In this document: positions 48,705-60,790 of the stretch, one piece after another
Layout of the letters: the number at the start of each line of letters is the position of its first letter
How positions within the stretch are numbered: position 1 is the stretch's first letter
NCBI GenBank assembly: GCA_018398765.1
Contig: JAHBMJ010001845.1
Coordinates: 8,937-72,936 of the forward strand
Length of the DNA: 64,000 nt
Source: Chromera velia
Lineage: Eukaryota; Sar; Chromeraceae
Reading direction: 5' to 3'
Position numbers and translations under genes: made by a program
Notes under the pieces: generated by a model
What the model was told of the DNA's origin: nothing
What the model saw: the letters and a program-made list of their open reading frames with translations, nothing else
Database searches by the model: none

Positions 48705-49492
48705 GTCTAATTTTTTTAACCACAGTAGAATCGAGGGTTCGTGAATGTATTTTTGTATAACTCGATCGTCGGATACATCGATCAGCTTTTCTATGCTTTG
48801 CATACTTTTGGCTGCATGCGCATGCGCGCACCGCGCTGCATGCATGCTCTCTTATCGCCTCTCCGGGCGTGTATTGGTCCGGTATGCATGGGTTCGGTTC
48901 GTATCTTCGTTAATCCTAGTTGCTCTACATAGGCACCCCATGTGGTCCCTATACCTGCCCCTAGAACTGCCATAAAAATTCCTTCCTGCGAGATGTGCTG
49001 AGGTCCCTGCATGCCTAGGGCCTCGCACTCTTAATCACTCCCTAGGCCGTCCCTGCTTTGCTGGATGTGTTCGGGTGATCTATCGATTCGATGTGAAGGT
49101 GAGATACAAAAATAGAGATTGATTAATACTTCCTCCACTGAATCAGATCTCCCCTTCTTACCCCTTCTCCTACTTTTCCTTTCCTTTTCTGTTCCTTGTA
49201 TTAATACTGAATATTTTAAAGAATTCTTTTCTCTTCAATAGTGTTACTCCTTTCTTTTTTTCTTCATGCAACAGGTCTCTTCAACCTTGTATTTTTTCTC
49301 TACAATATTTAATTGTGTTCAACTCTTTCTTGATCTCCTTATTTCTTCCTTCCTTCAGTAGTTCTTTCCCCCCCCTCTCCCTCTTCTTTCTTCACTCTCC
49401 TTCGTTTACTCGGTCGGTCAGTCTAACATATGCTGAGTACTCCTTCCCCAGCAATATTTCAGTGACTTTGAAGCCGCGGGCCCCACGACTTG
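48705..49492. other. intergenic, CT-rich and AT-rich
   Basis: No supported gene. Pyrimidine-rich tracts between 49140 and 49440 give short Leu/Phe/Ser frames of no interest. Confidence 0.5.
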
Positions 49493-49876
49493 CTTGTACT
49501 GATACCAGGCTTTCTAGAGTGGCCTTTTTTAGGACCGCGGCTGCGCCGCGGTCCTTTCCAGGCCCCTCCGCGGCAGTGCCCCCCTCTGTTTGGGACATGG
49601 CGCCATATACTCAAAAAAATGGTTTCTTTTGTACGTCGCATGCGGCAAAAATTTTTTTTAAAGTGTTCCAACGATGAATTTGATGAATTGTTGATTAATT
49701 TGGTTCAACTGACCTCAGAAAAGGTAAGGATCGGAAGAGTCATACCGCGGTTCCCACCCTTTCTTCCAATTTTTACAACCGCAGCGTGCTGCGGTACGCT
49801 CTTCGGGCGCTCCGCGGCACCGCAGCGTTTGACCGTAAACGCCGCTGCGGTGTCTAGAAAGCCTGACTGATACAAG
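49493..49876. mobile_element. foldback/MITE-like element with GC palindromes
   Basis: About 384 bases bounded by imperfect inverted arms of about 25 bases (CTTGTA ... AGGCTTTCTAGA on the left; the inverse at 49853-49876). Inside lie a perfect palindrome with 11-base arms and a 3-base loop (49531-49555, AGGACCGCGGC arms) and a second GC-rich palindromic stretch near 49785-49850. It has no coding capacity, suggesting a non-autonomous element. Confidence 0.55.
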
Positions 49877-49995
49877 TACTATAGAAGAAGCTGCTCTCTG
49901 AACTGCGACCGAAATCGTTTTCCACCACTGATCTACCACTCTCTGCTTTGCCTCTCACTTAACTGTTGCACCATTTTTTTCATAAAACGTACTGT

Positions 49996-50811
49996 CTAGC
50001 GCACTGTCTCTTTCCCCGGTCTCCCAAACGTCTCAAACACCAGAGGTACAAACCTGATCCCCATGGTTTTGCAAGCTTTATCATAATGGGAGTGTTTATT
50101 ATTCTCCTTCTCTAATGCTGTTGCCTCTGCTTTCTTTAAGTTTCGTTGCAGTCGGGCCCCAGTTTGGATTGGGTGAATCAATGTAACATCTCCCACCACT
50201 GGGTCTCCATTTAGCAAACTTGCAAATAGGCTGGGCCGCTTGTCTCTCTCTTCTGCCAATCGTCCCTCCAGTGTGAGACCTAAGGTGCCAAATGTTGTTT
50301 CCCCCCCCACTGTGCAGTATTTCACCCCTGTCATGAGCTCCAAAAAGGCTGCTCCCACCATCTGATGACGTCTCGACAACCCCCCTCCCGTAGGACACTT
50401 ACCTCCGTGTACTCCTTGAATATCACTTCTTGCTCCACATCCGCAAATAGGTTGTCTGACAATTTGCGGAATCGGTAGGCCAAGTCGAAGCCTGAGTGTC
50501 GTACAAAAGATCGGAGGATGCATTTTGTGATTTGCATCACATGGAATGGCCCCCATCTACGCACTTGCTCCATTCCCCGAACAGCTGCGTAGGCGGACTC
50601 GTCCTTCTGTGTCCAAAGGGACAGGCTGCATAGGTGCATCTGAAAACGACCACCCCATGTTTATATTTGGCTCCTGCCTGCACCGTGGCTGCACGCTGCC
50701 CCCCTCAGACTCTGCGTCCCCTTGATAAGGAATCTCTCCAAGAAACCGCGCTGCATGGGATGCATGATGATGGGTTAATAAGCCGTTAAGCCTTATAGCC
50801 GATGCATGCAT
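49996..50811 (-). pseudogene. LINE ORF2 3' end with CCHC-like and nuclease-like motifs
   Basis: Minus-strand frame of about 270 codons with a single TAG at 50557-50559. The pattern LRLRLGLPIP, then CGCGARSDIQGVHGGKC, then GGLSRRHQM, then DVTLIHPIQ, HYDKACKTMG and FVPLVFETFG resembles the C-terminal zinc-finger plus restriction-endonuclease-like region found in some non-LTR retrotransposon polyproteins. No reverse transcriptase remains upstream, so this is a 5'-truncated copy. Confidence 0.65.
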
Positions 50812-51311
50812 TTTGATTGAGGTTTTTGTTATGCAGGCCGCGTCCCCGTGTATGAGGGGCGGATCTAGCCTAGTCTGTCAAAAGGTTCCGGTTCGTCCCA
50901 TCTGTTCTGAATCTAGGAACACTGCTCATTAATCACTTTTATGCATGCATGCATGCACATCGTGCGTCAGTGACTGAGTCCCCCTAGACCTAGAGGGCTG
51001 GGAGGAAATTTCTACGTGCTGTGGGAGAAAATAGTATTGACGGTTCGGAGATAATTTGTGCACGCTATCAGTCAGTGCATGCACGCGCCATGTAGGTCAG
51101 GCAGACTGAGGCAGTCAAACTCGAGTATCGACCTTCCCAAGTTGACTTGTGTCTGCCTGCGGCCTGCCTATATCTAGAATTTTCAGCTTTTCGGTGGAAT
51201 TATCTCGCGTCTGGATCCTTCTTAGGGGAGAACAAGCCCCTTTCATTCTGAGCAAAGAGAGACGTTCGCGCAACAGCTTTGCAAGAAGAAGGAGAAGAAG
51301 GAGAAACAAGC
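50812..51311. other. spacer upstream of the C2-MORN gene
   Basis: Contains ATGCATGC repeats near 50940. No gene seen; probably holds the promoter of the downstream gene. Confidence 0.45.
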
Positions 51312-52540
51312 ATGGGGCGGCTTCACGTAACGGTTGTCTCGGGCTACAGATTGAAACCCATGGACTCAAACGGCAAGGCTGACCCTTATGTGACACTCAC
51401 TTGTAGGAACCACACCTACAAAACCGACCGAGTGAGGAAAACACTAGAGCCCCGCTGGAACTGCAACTGGGTCCTTGAGTGGGAAGACTTCACCCCCAAC
51501 CCCCCCCTCGAGTTTACTGTCTTTGACTGGAACCGTTGGTCCTCCAATGACCCAATGGGAAGGCTCAGCATCCAGCTACTCAATCTACAGCCCCACAAGC
51601 CCCTCGAGAACTCATACCCCCTAGACACACAAGGATTCCTCATCCTCAAGATTCTCTTCGTAGGCAACCCCCCCCCCCAGACAGCACAGGGCGCTGCAAC
51701 CAACTTGGCACAGCCGCCATTTGTGCCCACAACATCGCGTCAGGACCCCTACCCCCCTCAGCAGCATGCCTACCAACAGCAACAACAACCGCAACAGCCC
51801 CAGTACCCACAGCAACAGATCACACCTAACTATCCTGCTCAAACAACCCCTGGGTACGGAGTGCCTCCCGGCGTTCCTGCGTACGGAGCTGCTGCAGCCC
51901 CGCCTGCATATGAAGCTGCGGCTGCACCTCCCCCCCCGTACGGAATGGAGGCCGGCAAAGCTTATCACGGGCAGATCCGCGACGGTTTGTTCCACGGGAA
52001 GAGAACTCTCATTTACGCAGGAAACGAAAAGTATGAGGGAGAGTTTTCCTTCGGAAAGAGAGAGGGACACGGGCGATACACCTACGCAGACGGCGCCGTG
52101 TATGAGGGGCAGTGGGTGGACGACCGCATCCACGGCCAGGGAGTCGCGCAGTTCGCCTCTGGAAACAGATACGATGGACAGTCCGCATCAACGGCTACTT
52201 AAAGAAATCCTACTCGAACGGCGACGAGTATGAGGGCGAGTTGGTGGATGGAAAGATGCATGGAAAGGGTACAACCCGGTACGCAGAAGGAGATGTGTAC
52301 ACAGGCGAGTGGCGCGATGACAAACGACGCGGCAAAGGTACCGTCACCTATGTCAGCGCAAAGGGAAGCGTCGTCGAGGAGAAATACGAAGGCGACTGGG
52401 TGAACGGGAAGATGCACGGCCACGGCAAGTATATCTATGCCGATGGTGGCGTTTACGAGGGTGACTGGTACGACGGGAAGATGCACGGAAAGGGCACATA
52501 CGTGTTCCCTAACGGAAATGTGTACGAAGGAGAGGGGTGA
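51312..52540 (+). pseudogene. C2-domain MORN-repeat protein, frame broken by 10-base deletion
   Basis: Residues 1-125 form a C2 domain (MGRLHVTVVSGYRLKPMDSN, KADPYVTL, FDWNRWSSNDPMG), which typically binds Ca2+ and phospholipid. A Pro/Gln/Ala-rich linker (about 125-220) follows, then MORN repeats of 23 residues (YEGEF, YEGQW, YDGQ, YEGEL, YTGEW, YEGDW) that often anchor proteins to membranes or scaffold apical structures. In repeat 4 the frame shifts: the first frame stops at 52200 (TAA), while repeats continue intact in the next frame to the TGA at 52538. By comparison with repeat 3, ten bases are missing after CAGT (near 52183). This is a real mutation, a repeat-collapse assembly error, or a very short polymorphism. 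No introns were detected. Confidence 0.85.
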
Positions 52541-53022
52541 ACGACATGAGGGGTCAGTCAGCATCTCCCTCACCTATGAGCACAGAGGGGTGTCACGATG
52601 AGTGTGAAGGAACAAATGATTGACTTCTGCATCGTGAACGTTGCGCGGATGCCTTTCTCTTAGTTCCCCTCTCACACTTGCATCTCGACACGTGTGATCT
52701 TTTTTGTCTTCGACTCCTGCTACAGTTTCGCGTTTGGCTCCTTCGCCTTGTCTCTCCTCAGTTCTCTACCCTTCCTCTCTCGCACCACAATCCGTCTCCT
52801 ACGCCCTTGTGCAGTGCACGTTGCAGTGAATTAATTAAGCGATCCAACGAAACGACTGTATGTATATCTGTGTGGCAGTGTGTGCATGGATCGAGTTTCG
52901 ATGCTCGCTTATGTATTAGAAATATGTGCGCTAACATAGCCGTCTACAGCCGTCCAACAATAAACACACCTGGCCAAAGGTTCATCTTCACTGTCGGATC
53001 CATAAGTCTACGCAAAGACAAC
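52541..53022. other. intergenic between C2-MORN and calpain genes
   Basis: Non-repetitive sequence with no supported gene. Probably the 3' UTR of the former and the promoter and 5' UTR of the latter. Confidence 0.5.
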
Positions 53023-56000
53023 ATGGGATGTGCAGCAAGTGCGAACGTCAACGGCACTGTTGACAGTCTGGACCGAGAACCCAAGATAGTGGAGGAGAAG
53101 CACACAGAGACTGCGGCAGCAGACGCGCAGATGGAGGCTGACGAGGCCTTGTGCGAGCTGGAAGGTGAGGCTGTCGGCGCCTCCTCTGGGCCCTTTGCAG
53201 CTCTCGAGGACTCTGTGGTCGCCTGCATGTACGCAAAGGAACACTGACAGACATCACAGATCTCAGGTCGGAGAACCAGCACCTATTCAAGCAGTCAATC
53301 CTTCTTTTTCACATCCATTTGAGATCTGGCGGTCAAAGAACTCTCCCAGCATCCGATCGACCTATGCATGCAAGCAAACAAGATGCCAAAACCTGGGTCC
53401 AATGTACCATGCATGGTCTTGTCTGATGATTTGATTCCATGCAGTCTCCCCTCATGTAGACTTCATGAATGAATTTTTGAAACATGTAAGCAGTCGTCAG
53501 TACACACAGGAAAAATAACATGCATGGGCACTTTTCCCTCTTTCCCCTGGGCGTGCTTGCAGATGCGGTGACGGAGACGTCTCTGTCTTTCATGACCCCC
53601 AGAAGACCAAATTCTCTGTGCGGAACTACAGCGGGAAGAAGGGGGAGGCTGTGTGGGTAAACTACAAAGGACAGCTTCGAAAGGACCTGAGGTACAATTT
53701 ACGGCCCAACGGCGAGATCGAATGCTCCGCAGGGAACGTGTTTGAGGTCACATTCAAGGGCGAGGCCCCCTATCGCATTCGGATGAACGGGAAGAACAAG
53801 GATATCTTGTATGGAGACCCGGCAGCGACGTTGAGAAGAAAGATAGGGTCGGGAGAGGTCAGAGAGTGGCAAGCGGAGAGGAAGGAGTGCTTGGCATGTG
53901 CAGAGAGTCTCTGTCGCCTCTTTGAGAAAGAGAAACCAACCAGCACGGTGGACATTCGTGCAGCCTGCACACTGGAGGACACAGAGACGACCAGGAAAGC
54001 CTTGAAAGACCTGGCAGCTACTCTCAGTAAAGACGGGATGAAGTTTGTGGACCCTCTCTTTGCCCCCATGAAAAAAATTCCAAAAGAGAGGCTCGAGGGA
54101 GTCAATGCAAAGAGGGCTTCTGAGATGAGAATGAAAGGACCCAGACCGTTCCCGTCCTCTACGGGGAACCAGCCAGTTCGGCTGTCTGTAAAGAATGACA
54201 CAGGGGACATCCTCAGGGTCTTCTGGGTGAACTACACAGGAACTGCCAAACCCTGGAGGTTCCTTCGACCTGGGCAGGTCGGTCGGTCTGACAATGTCTG
54301 TCTGTGCGTCTGTGGTTTTTTCTGTTGATTCAGTCTCTCTCCACCGGCACTTGTTGAGCTTTTCTATCTGGGTCCGCTATGTGCTCTCCAATTTTCTCTT
54401 TCCATCTTTTCCTATCGATTGCGGGTGTCCATGCCTGCCTGCAGGAATGGACGCCAAAGACGTACATCGGGCACGTCTGGCTGTTGGTGTACGTGAAGGA
54501 CGACGACCAGGGAGCGCCTCAAACGAACAGACAGTCGATAGCCTTCAGAATCCCCCATCCCCCAAAAAAGAAAAAAAGGAGAAACACGGACAAGTTGGCA
54601 CTCATCAAATCCTCTGTGGGGTCTCTAGAGAGACAGACGGAGGGAGGCAGGTGGAGGGTTGTGCGGTTCGAGGGAAAGGCCACAGATGCAGGAGGTCAGC
54701 TGCATGCAGTCCTGTCAACGGCATGTCCAACTGTGTGGAGGCAGACATCCAGACGTCGCACGAGCGAACAGGAGTAGAGCGAGCAGCAAACAGAGTGAGC
54801 TTGCATTGGTTTCCATTCATGTCGAAGGATGGCTTTGCATTGCTGCCTCCCTTGCTATTGTTTCGCTTCCTGAAATTTCGAGGCTCCGGTGTGGCCGGGG
54901 TCTCTTCCGTTCCGTCCCTTACATCTTTCGTCCATTCCTGTTTGTTTTTTTCCTGCTTCTCATCCCTGTCTGTGCAGGGATGAAAGTTTTCTGTCTCGTG
55001 CAATCTCTTATTTTTCTTTGTGTACTTACATTCCAGTCGCGCTGTATGCCTATGTGATGAAGAGCTGTTGGCATGCATCTGTCTGCAGAGACGGAAGTTT
55101 CCCCTGTCCTCTTCTCCCAGGGACCCTCCTACAAGGACACCAGTCAGGGCGATATCGGGAACTGCTACATGCTGGCGGTGAGTGCCTTGAGTGCCGTTGT
55201 TGATCGTGAATGGATTGAGAACGGCTGCTTTGGAGGGTGGAGAGACAGGCAGAAAAGAAAAGGGAAACCATGGAAAGAAAAGGAAAGGAAAGAATCTGCA
55301 CCTGGCCGGTATTGCGTCTCTCGATCGAAGCGATGCTCCACAAGGGGGGACGTCTCTTTGCTCCTTCTGAGTCGCCTGTGGTATGTTCTTCCTCTTTGTC
55401 CTCTGATGTGCTCCCAGCCTTTGAAAGCAAATGTTTCTCTTCTCCCCTCTGTCTGTCCGTTGCTCCAAATTTCCTCTTTTCTGATGGAATCCCTTTTCTT
55501 TCAATTTCCTGAATCGGATCCAGATTCCCAACCGAAGCGTTGGTCTCAGGACTCTCCGTGAATTAGAGCGACCCGTCTTTGCTTCTACATGGGTTTATGC
55601 CAAGGACTCTTTGAGGACTATCTTTTTGCAGGTCTTCGTAAGTTACGCTGCCCTTTTCCCCTCCAAACTTCGAGACGCCTTCGTGATTCCTGACGGCCGC
55701 TCTTCTTCAGACGACGAGGAAGGTCCCTGTCTGGACCCCTCGGGGTTGTGTGTGGTGAGAGTCTGGAGCCCTCTTCTCCCTCAGTGGAGACTCGTGGTGC
55801 TGGATGACTTTCTGCCTGCAGGTGCGGAGATGGATCGATCGATCGATGTGCTGGATGGATGGATGGATGATGCATCGCGCGCGTCACATGAGACAGCGAA
55901 TGGTGACATCAATAAAGGGAAGCATGTGCGATTGAATTGGTTGCTGTTGTAGCTATCTGCAAAACAATGAAATCCGTATACGAACATCGTGCGAGCTGTG

Positions 56001-58009
56001 TCTTGACAGTTCTGTAGTGGAAGGTTTCTGTGGGTGCTTTCGGACGACCTTTCAGAAAGCACACATTGAATCTTTCGTATGTTGTGTCTTCACAGATATG
56101 TCCTATGCGCACTTGCTCTTCAATGTGCATGCAGTTGAAATGGACGGTGGAGGTTCATGGGAGTTTTTTGGGACGAAGGCCTCCGGAGAGGGAAGGAACG
56201 AGATGTGGCTTCCTCTTTTGGAGAAAGCGTTTGCAAAGATGCAGGTAGGGTAGGCTGCATGGGGGTGGGTCTGCTCAATTGAGTCTGCATGAGTGATAAC
56301 ATGCAGCTCGGCTTTATTGAGAATTGAGGGAATCTTCGGATTGCATCCTCATCTAGACATGCAGAGAGGGAATATGCACTCAGGAAGTCTCGTCGAGTGT
56401 CAATGTTTCTTCGTCGGTTTGCTTTGGAAAAAAGAAAAGTATTGAAGATGGATGTGTGTGCAATTCTGCTGCACCTTTTCAAATGTCGCAGGGGAGCTAC
56501 CCAGAGATGGATGGCTCCACGACGATCTTCGGAGCAAAGCTCTGCTCCCACTATTTGCTTGGTCCCACAAAGCAGGAGTTCAGAACTCTCCGCTTGGCGT
56601 GCTCGTCGGAGAAGGAGAAGAGACAGGCCGTAGAAGAGTTGATCACTTTGATCGAGGGAAGGAGGGCTGTGGTAAGTCCATCCCTCCCACCCTCTGTGTG
56701 TGGGGGGGAGGGGGGGGGATGCTGGGGGGAGGAGGGCTATTCCGTGGTCTTCCTGCACCCGATGGTCTTCTTTTCTGGACACCTCACTGAGTGTTTTGAT
56801 CGAAAAACTGGAGAAAAAAAGCGATGGATACATAGACAGACACACGGACGGACGGACGGACGGACGGACAAACAAACGGACAGATAAGAAAATTGGTAGT
56901 CAGACAGTCACACGTGCTTCGTGGGCGCACATGTGTAATTTTGCAGACGTCATCGAAAAGACGACAGGAAGGGACGGGCGTTGGTTGACCATGTCTTTCG
57001 ACATGATCAGAAATTTTGAAAGTCACTCAACAGATGTTTCTCTCGTCTCCTCCTCCCCCCTTTACTCTCTGAGGATGCCCTTTTTAGAAGAAGCTCTCAA
57101 CGCTTTGTGCTTCTTGCCTCGCTGTCTCTCGTCTCTCTGTTCTCCTGCTCTCTCCACCCCCCTCCCCTCTGTCCATTCACTCATCACCATCAGGACTCTC
57201 TGCATGAATGCCCTCTCCTTCCAGGTGAGTCTCTCTTCCAATGACTCCGATACTTTCATCAACGAGCGCACAGGTCTCGTGCAGTATCACGCATACGGCA
57301 TCGTGAGCGTGCACAGACAGCCGGGGGGGTTCTCTGGAAGTTTCATGAGAGCCTGCAACACGTGGGGCAGGGAGGGGGAGTGGAAGGGAGACTGGATCGA
57401 TCACTCGGAGCTCTGGGAGAAGCACCCAGAGGTCGCGTCTGCTTTGGGGTTTGATGAGGAGGGACCTGTGGATGATGGTTGGTTTCGACAACTTACTGCA
57501 TGGATGGCTCATCGCTGGATGGGTCGAGTCGTCTGTATTGTGCGTGCATGTGTCGGCGCCCTTCTTTTCGCCGCTCATCTCTTTTCCTCTTGTTCCCCAC
57601 CTCCGTCTTGGTACGTGTATGTGTGTATGCCTGCGTATGCGTGTGCGACAAGGAAGACAGAAAGTGATAAATGAGACCCGGTATGAGCCTGTATTTGCCC
57701 AATGGGCGCACCCACAAACAAACACCTCTCGACACATGGCTAATGGGCTCGAGGTTCAAGGCAATTCAAGTGAAAGAGAAAGCAGCCCCGACAAGATTGA
57801 ATCCTCGACTTTGGGTTCTGATTCGTTCTCACTATAACTGCACATGCATAAGCAGACCCTTTTTTCATACAGTCCGTGCTCATTGCTCTCCCTCTCTTTC
57901 TCGTTTTCTTTTTCTTTTCCTCTTTCTGTCTCTCTGCCACATTCTGTCTCTTTCCGTTTCCTTCCCCCTCTGTCTCTGTCACTGTGTTTGTCTCCCTCCT
58001 CTCTCTCAC

Positions 58010-58045
<36 letters not shown>

Positions 58046-58141
58046 CTTTCTTTCTTTCTTTTGTTCTTTCTTTCTTTCCTTTATGTATTTATTTATTTAT
58101 TTTCTTTCCTTCTGTGGGACTCCCTCTTTCTCTCTCACTGA

Positions 58142-58191
<50 letters not shown>

Positions 58192-58230
58192 GTTTGTTTG
58201 TTTCTTTCTTTCTTTCTTTCTTTCTTTCGT

Positions 58231-58292
<62 letters not shown>

Positions 58293-58371
58293 CGTTCCTG
58301 CAGGAATTTTCTTCATTCAAGACAAAGACATACCAAATGCGTTCGGGCTTGCCTGGGTACAAGAATTTTAA
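53023..58371 (+). CDS. calpain-type cysteine protease with VHL-beta-like modules
   Basis: Calpains are intracellular, usually Ca2+-regulated Cys proteases. Nine exons: 53023-53228, 53563-54277, 54445-54694, 55089-55177, 55632-55821, 56096-56244, 56492-56671, 57225-57477, 58304-58371. Their summed length is exactly 700 codons (699 residues plus TAA). The start MGCAAS is a consensus for N-myristoylation with an adjacent Cys for palmitoylation, so membrane attachment is likely. Two beta modules resembling the VHL beta domain follow: VWVNYKG...YNLRPNGE (about residues 90-125), and FWVNYTG...RPGQ | EWTPKTYIGHVW across an intron (about 285-320). The protease core has the triad Cys416 (QGDIGNC), His615 (YHAYG) and Asn638 (CNTWG). 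It ends DGIFFIQDKD...WVQEF, directly after the catalytic core, with no C2-like or EF-hand domain. The first donor (GTACGC) is the least certain. The last intron is full of CT/TTTC/GT microsatellites. Confidence 0.9.
57850..58290. repeat. compound CT/CTTT/GT microsatellite in the last calpain intron
   Basis: Long pyrimidine tract (CT, CTTT, TTTA units) ending in about 13 GT units, just upstream of the final acceptor. It could act as an extended polypyrimidine tract. Confidence 0.9.
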
Positions 58372-58525
58372 ATGACAGGCGTTACTCAAAGTAAAAGTGA
58401 CCGTAAAACGCTCATATACTAACTGGTAGCAATCAATTAAAAACTAGATTATAAATGAATTGATCGATACAGTAATTAAACAACGTGATCGATCACTCTC
58501 ACTCTATCTTAAGCTTTAATTCCTG

Positions 58526-58940
58526 CCCTGCAGGTAGCTAGCATTTTACGGGATTTTAGTCCAGGATTTTAGCGGATTTTACGGGATTTTGGCCAGGATT
58601 TTAGCGGATTTAGGCGGATTTTGCCCAGGATTCTGCCGGATTATTTCTCCAGGATTTTAGAATCTAAAATCCTGGCTCTAGGGATTATAAAGACTAAAAT
58701 CCTGGATCCTAGGATTTTAGAAATGAATGCCAAGATTTTATGGAATTTTACGGGATTATATCTTTCTTCCAGGATTTTAGACTCTAAAATCCTAGGTGTA
58801 GGGATTATATTTTTAACGTTAAGAGTCCGGTAGAATCTTGGGCAAAATCCGTTAAAATCCGCTAAAATCCTGGCCAAAATCCTGTAAAATCCGCTAAAAT
58901 CCTGGGCTAAAATCTTGCAAAATCCTGGCTACCTGCAGGG
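58526..58940. mobile_element. 415-base foldback element built of GGATTTTA words
   Basis: Bounded by perfect 13-base inverted ends CCCTGCAGGTAGC / GCTACCTGCAGGG. The left part is made of degenerate CCAGGATTTTAG and GCGGATTTTA units. The right part carries their complements (CTAAAATCCTGG, CGCTAAAATCC), so the whole folds on itself, with smaller hairpins near 58656-58676 and 58770-58790. It has no coding capacity. It resembles a MITE or foldback element. Confidence 0.75.
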
Positions 58941-60599
58941 TGGCACCATTATGAACACATATATATCCTTACTGGCATTTAGGGCTTAGAAAAGATGCAT
59001 CGCAGAAAAGGTGTAAATCGAGGAGTCACACCAGATGCACTTGTTTTGCACCAGATTTTGCACCTTATAAGAAGAGTTGGCTCCAAAGTCCAAGTTTTTA
59101 GGTAAAAAATAGGTGCGTATGAGGCAGTAGACCGCCCCTACGGCCCCGTCCCACAGCGCGGCAGGCCGTGCACGAGGGACATGTTGGCCGAGGTGGCGTC
59201 AAAATATGCTACACGCCGATCTAGACATCGATACATGGACACACGATCGAGTAAGTCACTAAAAAGTTCACAACGAAACGGTCTGACCGTCGAAGACTCA
59301 TGGACAAGGGTAATTCAAGTTAACCTTAATATACAAAGGAAGCTTCCTCCAAGGGTCTGACTCACTCAGAGACTTTTTTGGAGTGAGAGCTGTCTGTGTT
59401 AAAGTTTTTTTTGAACCACAAGTAACTGTCAAAGCCTTCCGTTGAATTTAATTTGATTTGAAGTCAGCAGTGAAAGGTCCACCACAGACATGGGAGTTTT
59501 TCGACTCCTAAATTTACACAACCGCACTCTGCCGCTGCTGGCAGCTGCTGCACCAGTTCCGTTTCCCTTGGTTGTTCTTGCTCAGCAAAGAAATGCAAAT
59601 CAGGATCAACATCTTTTTTTGTTTCATTCTTCCTTCCTTTGATTTTTCATGAAATCGCACCATTTGTCTTTGCTCTCTTTATGACTCGTCAGTTTGCTCC
59701 AAAGGGGCATGGCCCGGCATGCATACAGTGTGAACGTTTTATGGACCGTAAGAACAGAACTGAACTACAATATAGCACACAAACAGTGCCAACCACATTC
59801 AAACGCTCTAAATCTATACAGAAAAAGTATTGAGCAGATGAAAAACGTTGCTTGAATCAAGAAAAGAGACCCAGAAAGACACCAAAGTTATGAGACAGTC
59901 AGAGACACAGTTTTTAATTGCAGTTGAAAAAAAAAGTTTTTTATCGTCTTTTCACTCATATTTTAGGTTGTTTCACATAGTAAAAGTTTATGTAGCTAAT
60001 CCATATCAAAAAAAGCTTTTAGCTAGGGATGGGCACAAAAGTTTTTTTTATAATATAGTTTGCCTGTAAAACTTTTAACTTTCACTTTAAAACTTTAAAA
60101 GTAAACATGCAACCAGACATGCAAAAGTTGATCTAAAAGACGTTGCTAAAGAAGTTGATTTCATTTATATCGTTGCAGGCAAAGTTAGTGCTTTGTATAC
60201 TAGTAGATATACCAATTATACAAAAGTTTCACAACTTTAAAAACGATGTATATAATACATTACTATATTAATTATAATTCTCACAAAAATTCCCAAAAAC
60301 AACTTTGATATAATTTCATATAAATTCAAACGACCGGCAACTTTGGTCCTCTAGGGCCCTTCTCTAGAAAATCTACTTCTTTTTTTGCCATAATTACTTC
60401 TCTTAAAAGACGGTGGCGGCTGCTTGCAATCACTATCCCCCCGGGCCTCTTTTCAATGTATGCCAACAGTGGTGCAACATCTTTGATATTTGCCAATTCA
60501 AAGTCTTCCATCCACTCGGCAGCCCCAAAGTACTGAAAAAACTCCAAGTCCTCCGTACCCTTCTCTTTATCTCAAATGTGTTCCACCACTCGCACTATT

Positions 60600-60790
60600 A
60601 ATTTGCACAGGAAAAGGAAAAGGTTTTCTCATGTGAGTAATCGATCGATCGATCTATCCTCTGGATGCGTGGCGGTTAACTCGCTGCTCATAGCACTGAA
60701 CGAAGCCGCCGACAGTATAAGCCTATTCTAGGCAGTGGAATGGGGGGGGCACCTGGAACATAAATCTTATCCTATCCTATCCTAAACCTG
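60600..60790 (+). repeat. candidate retroposon 3' tail with TCCTA repeats
   Basis: A block with GATC repeats and GGTTAACTCGCTGCTCATAG ends in (TCCTA)n near 60766. Pentamer tails of this kind often mark the 3' end of LINE or SINE insertions. No coding part is attached. Confidence 0.3.

Noticed and set aside
57844-58394. Long Ser/Leu/Phe-rich frames
   Set aside because: They are translations of CT and CTTT microsatellites inside the last calpain intron.
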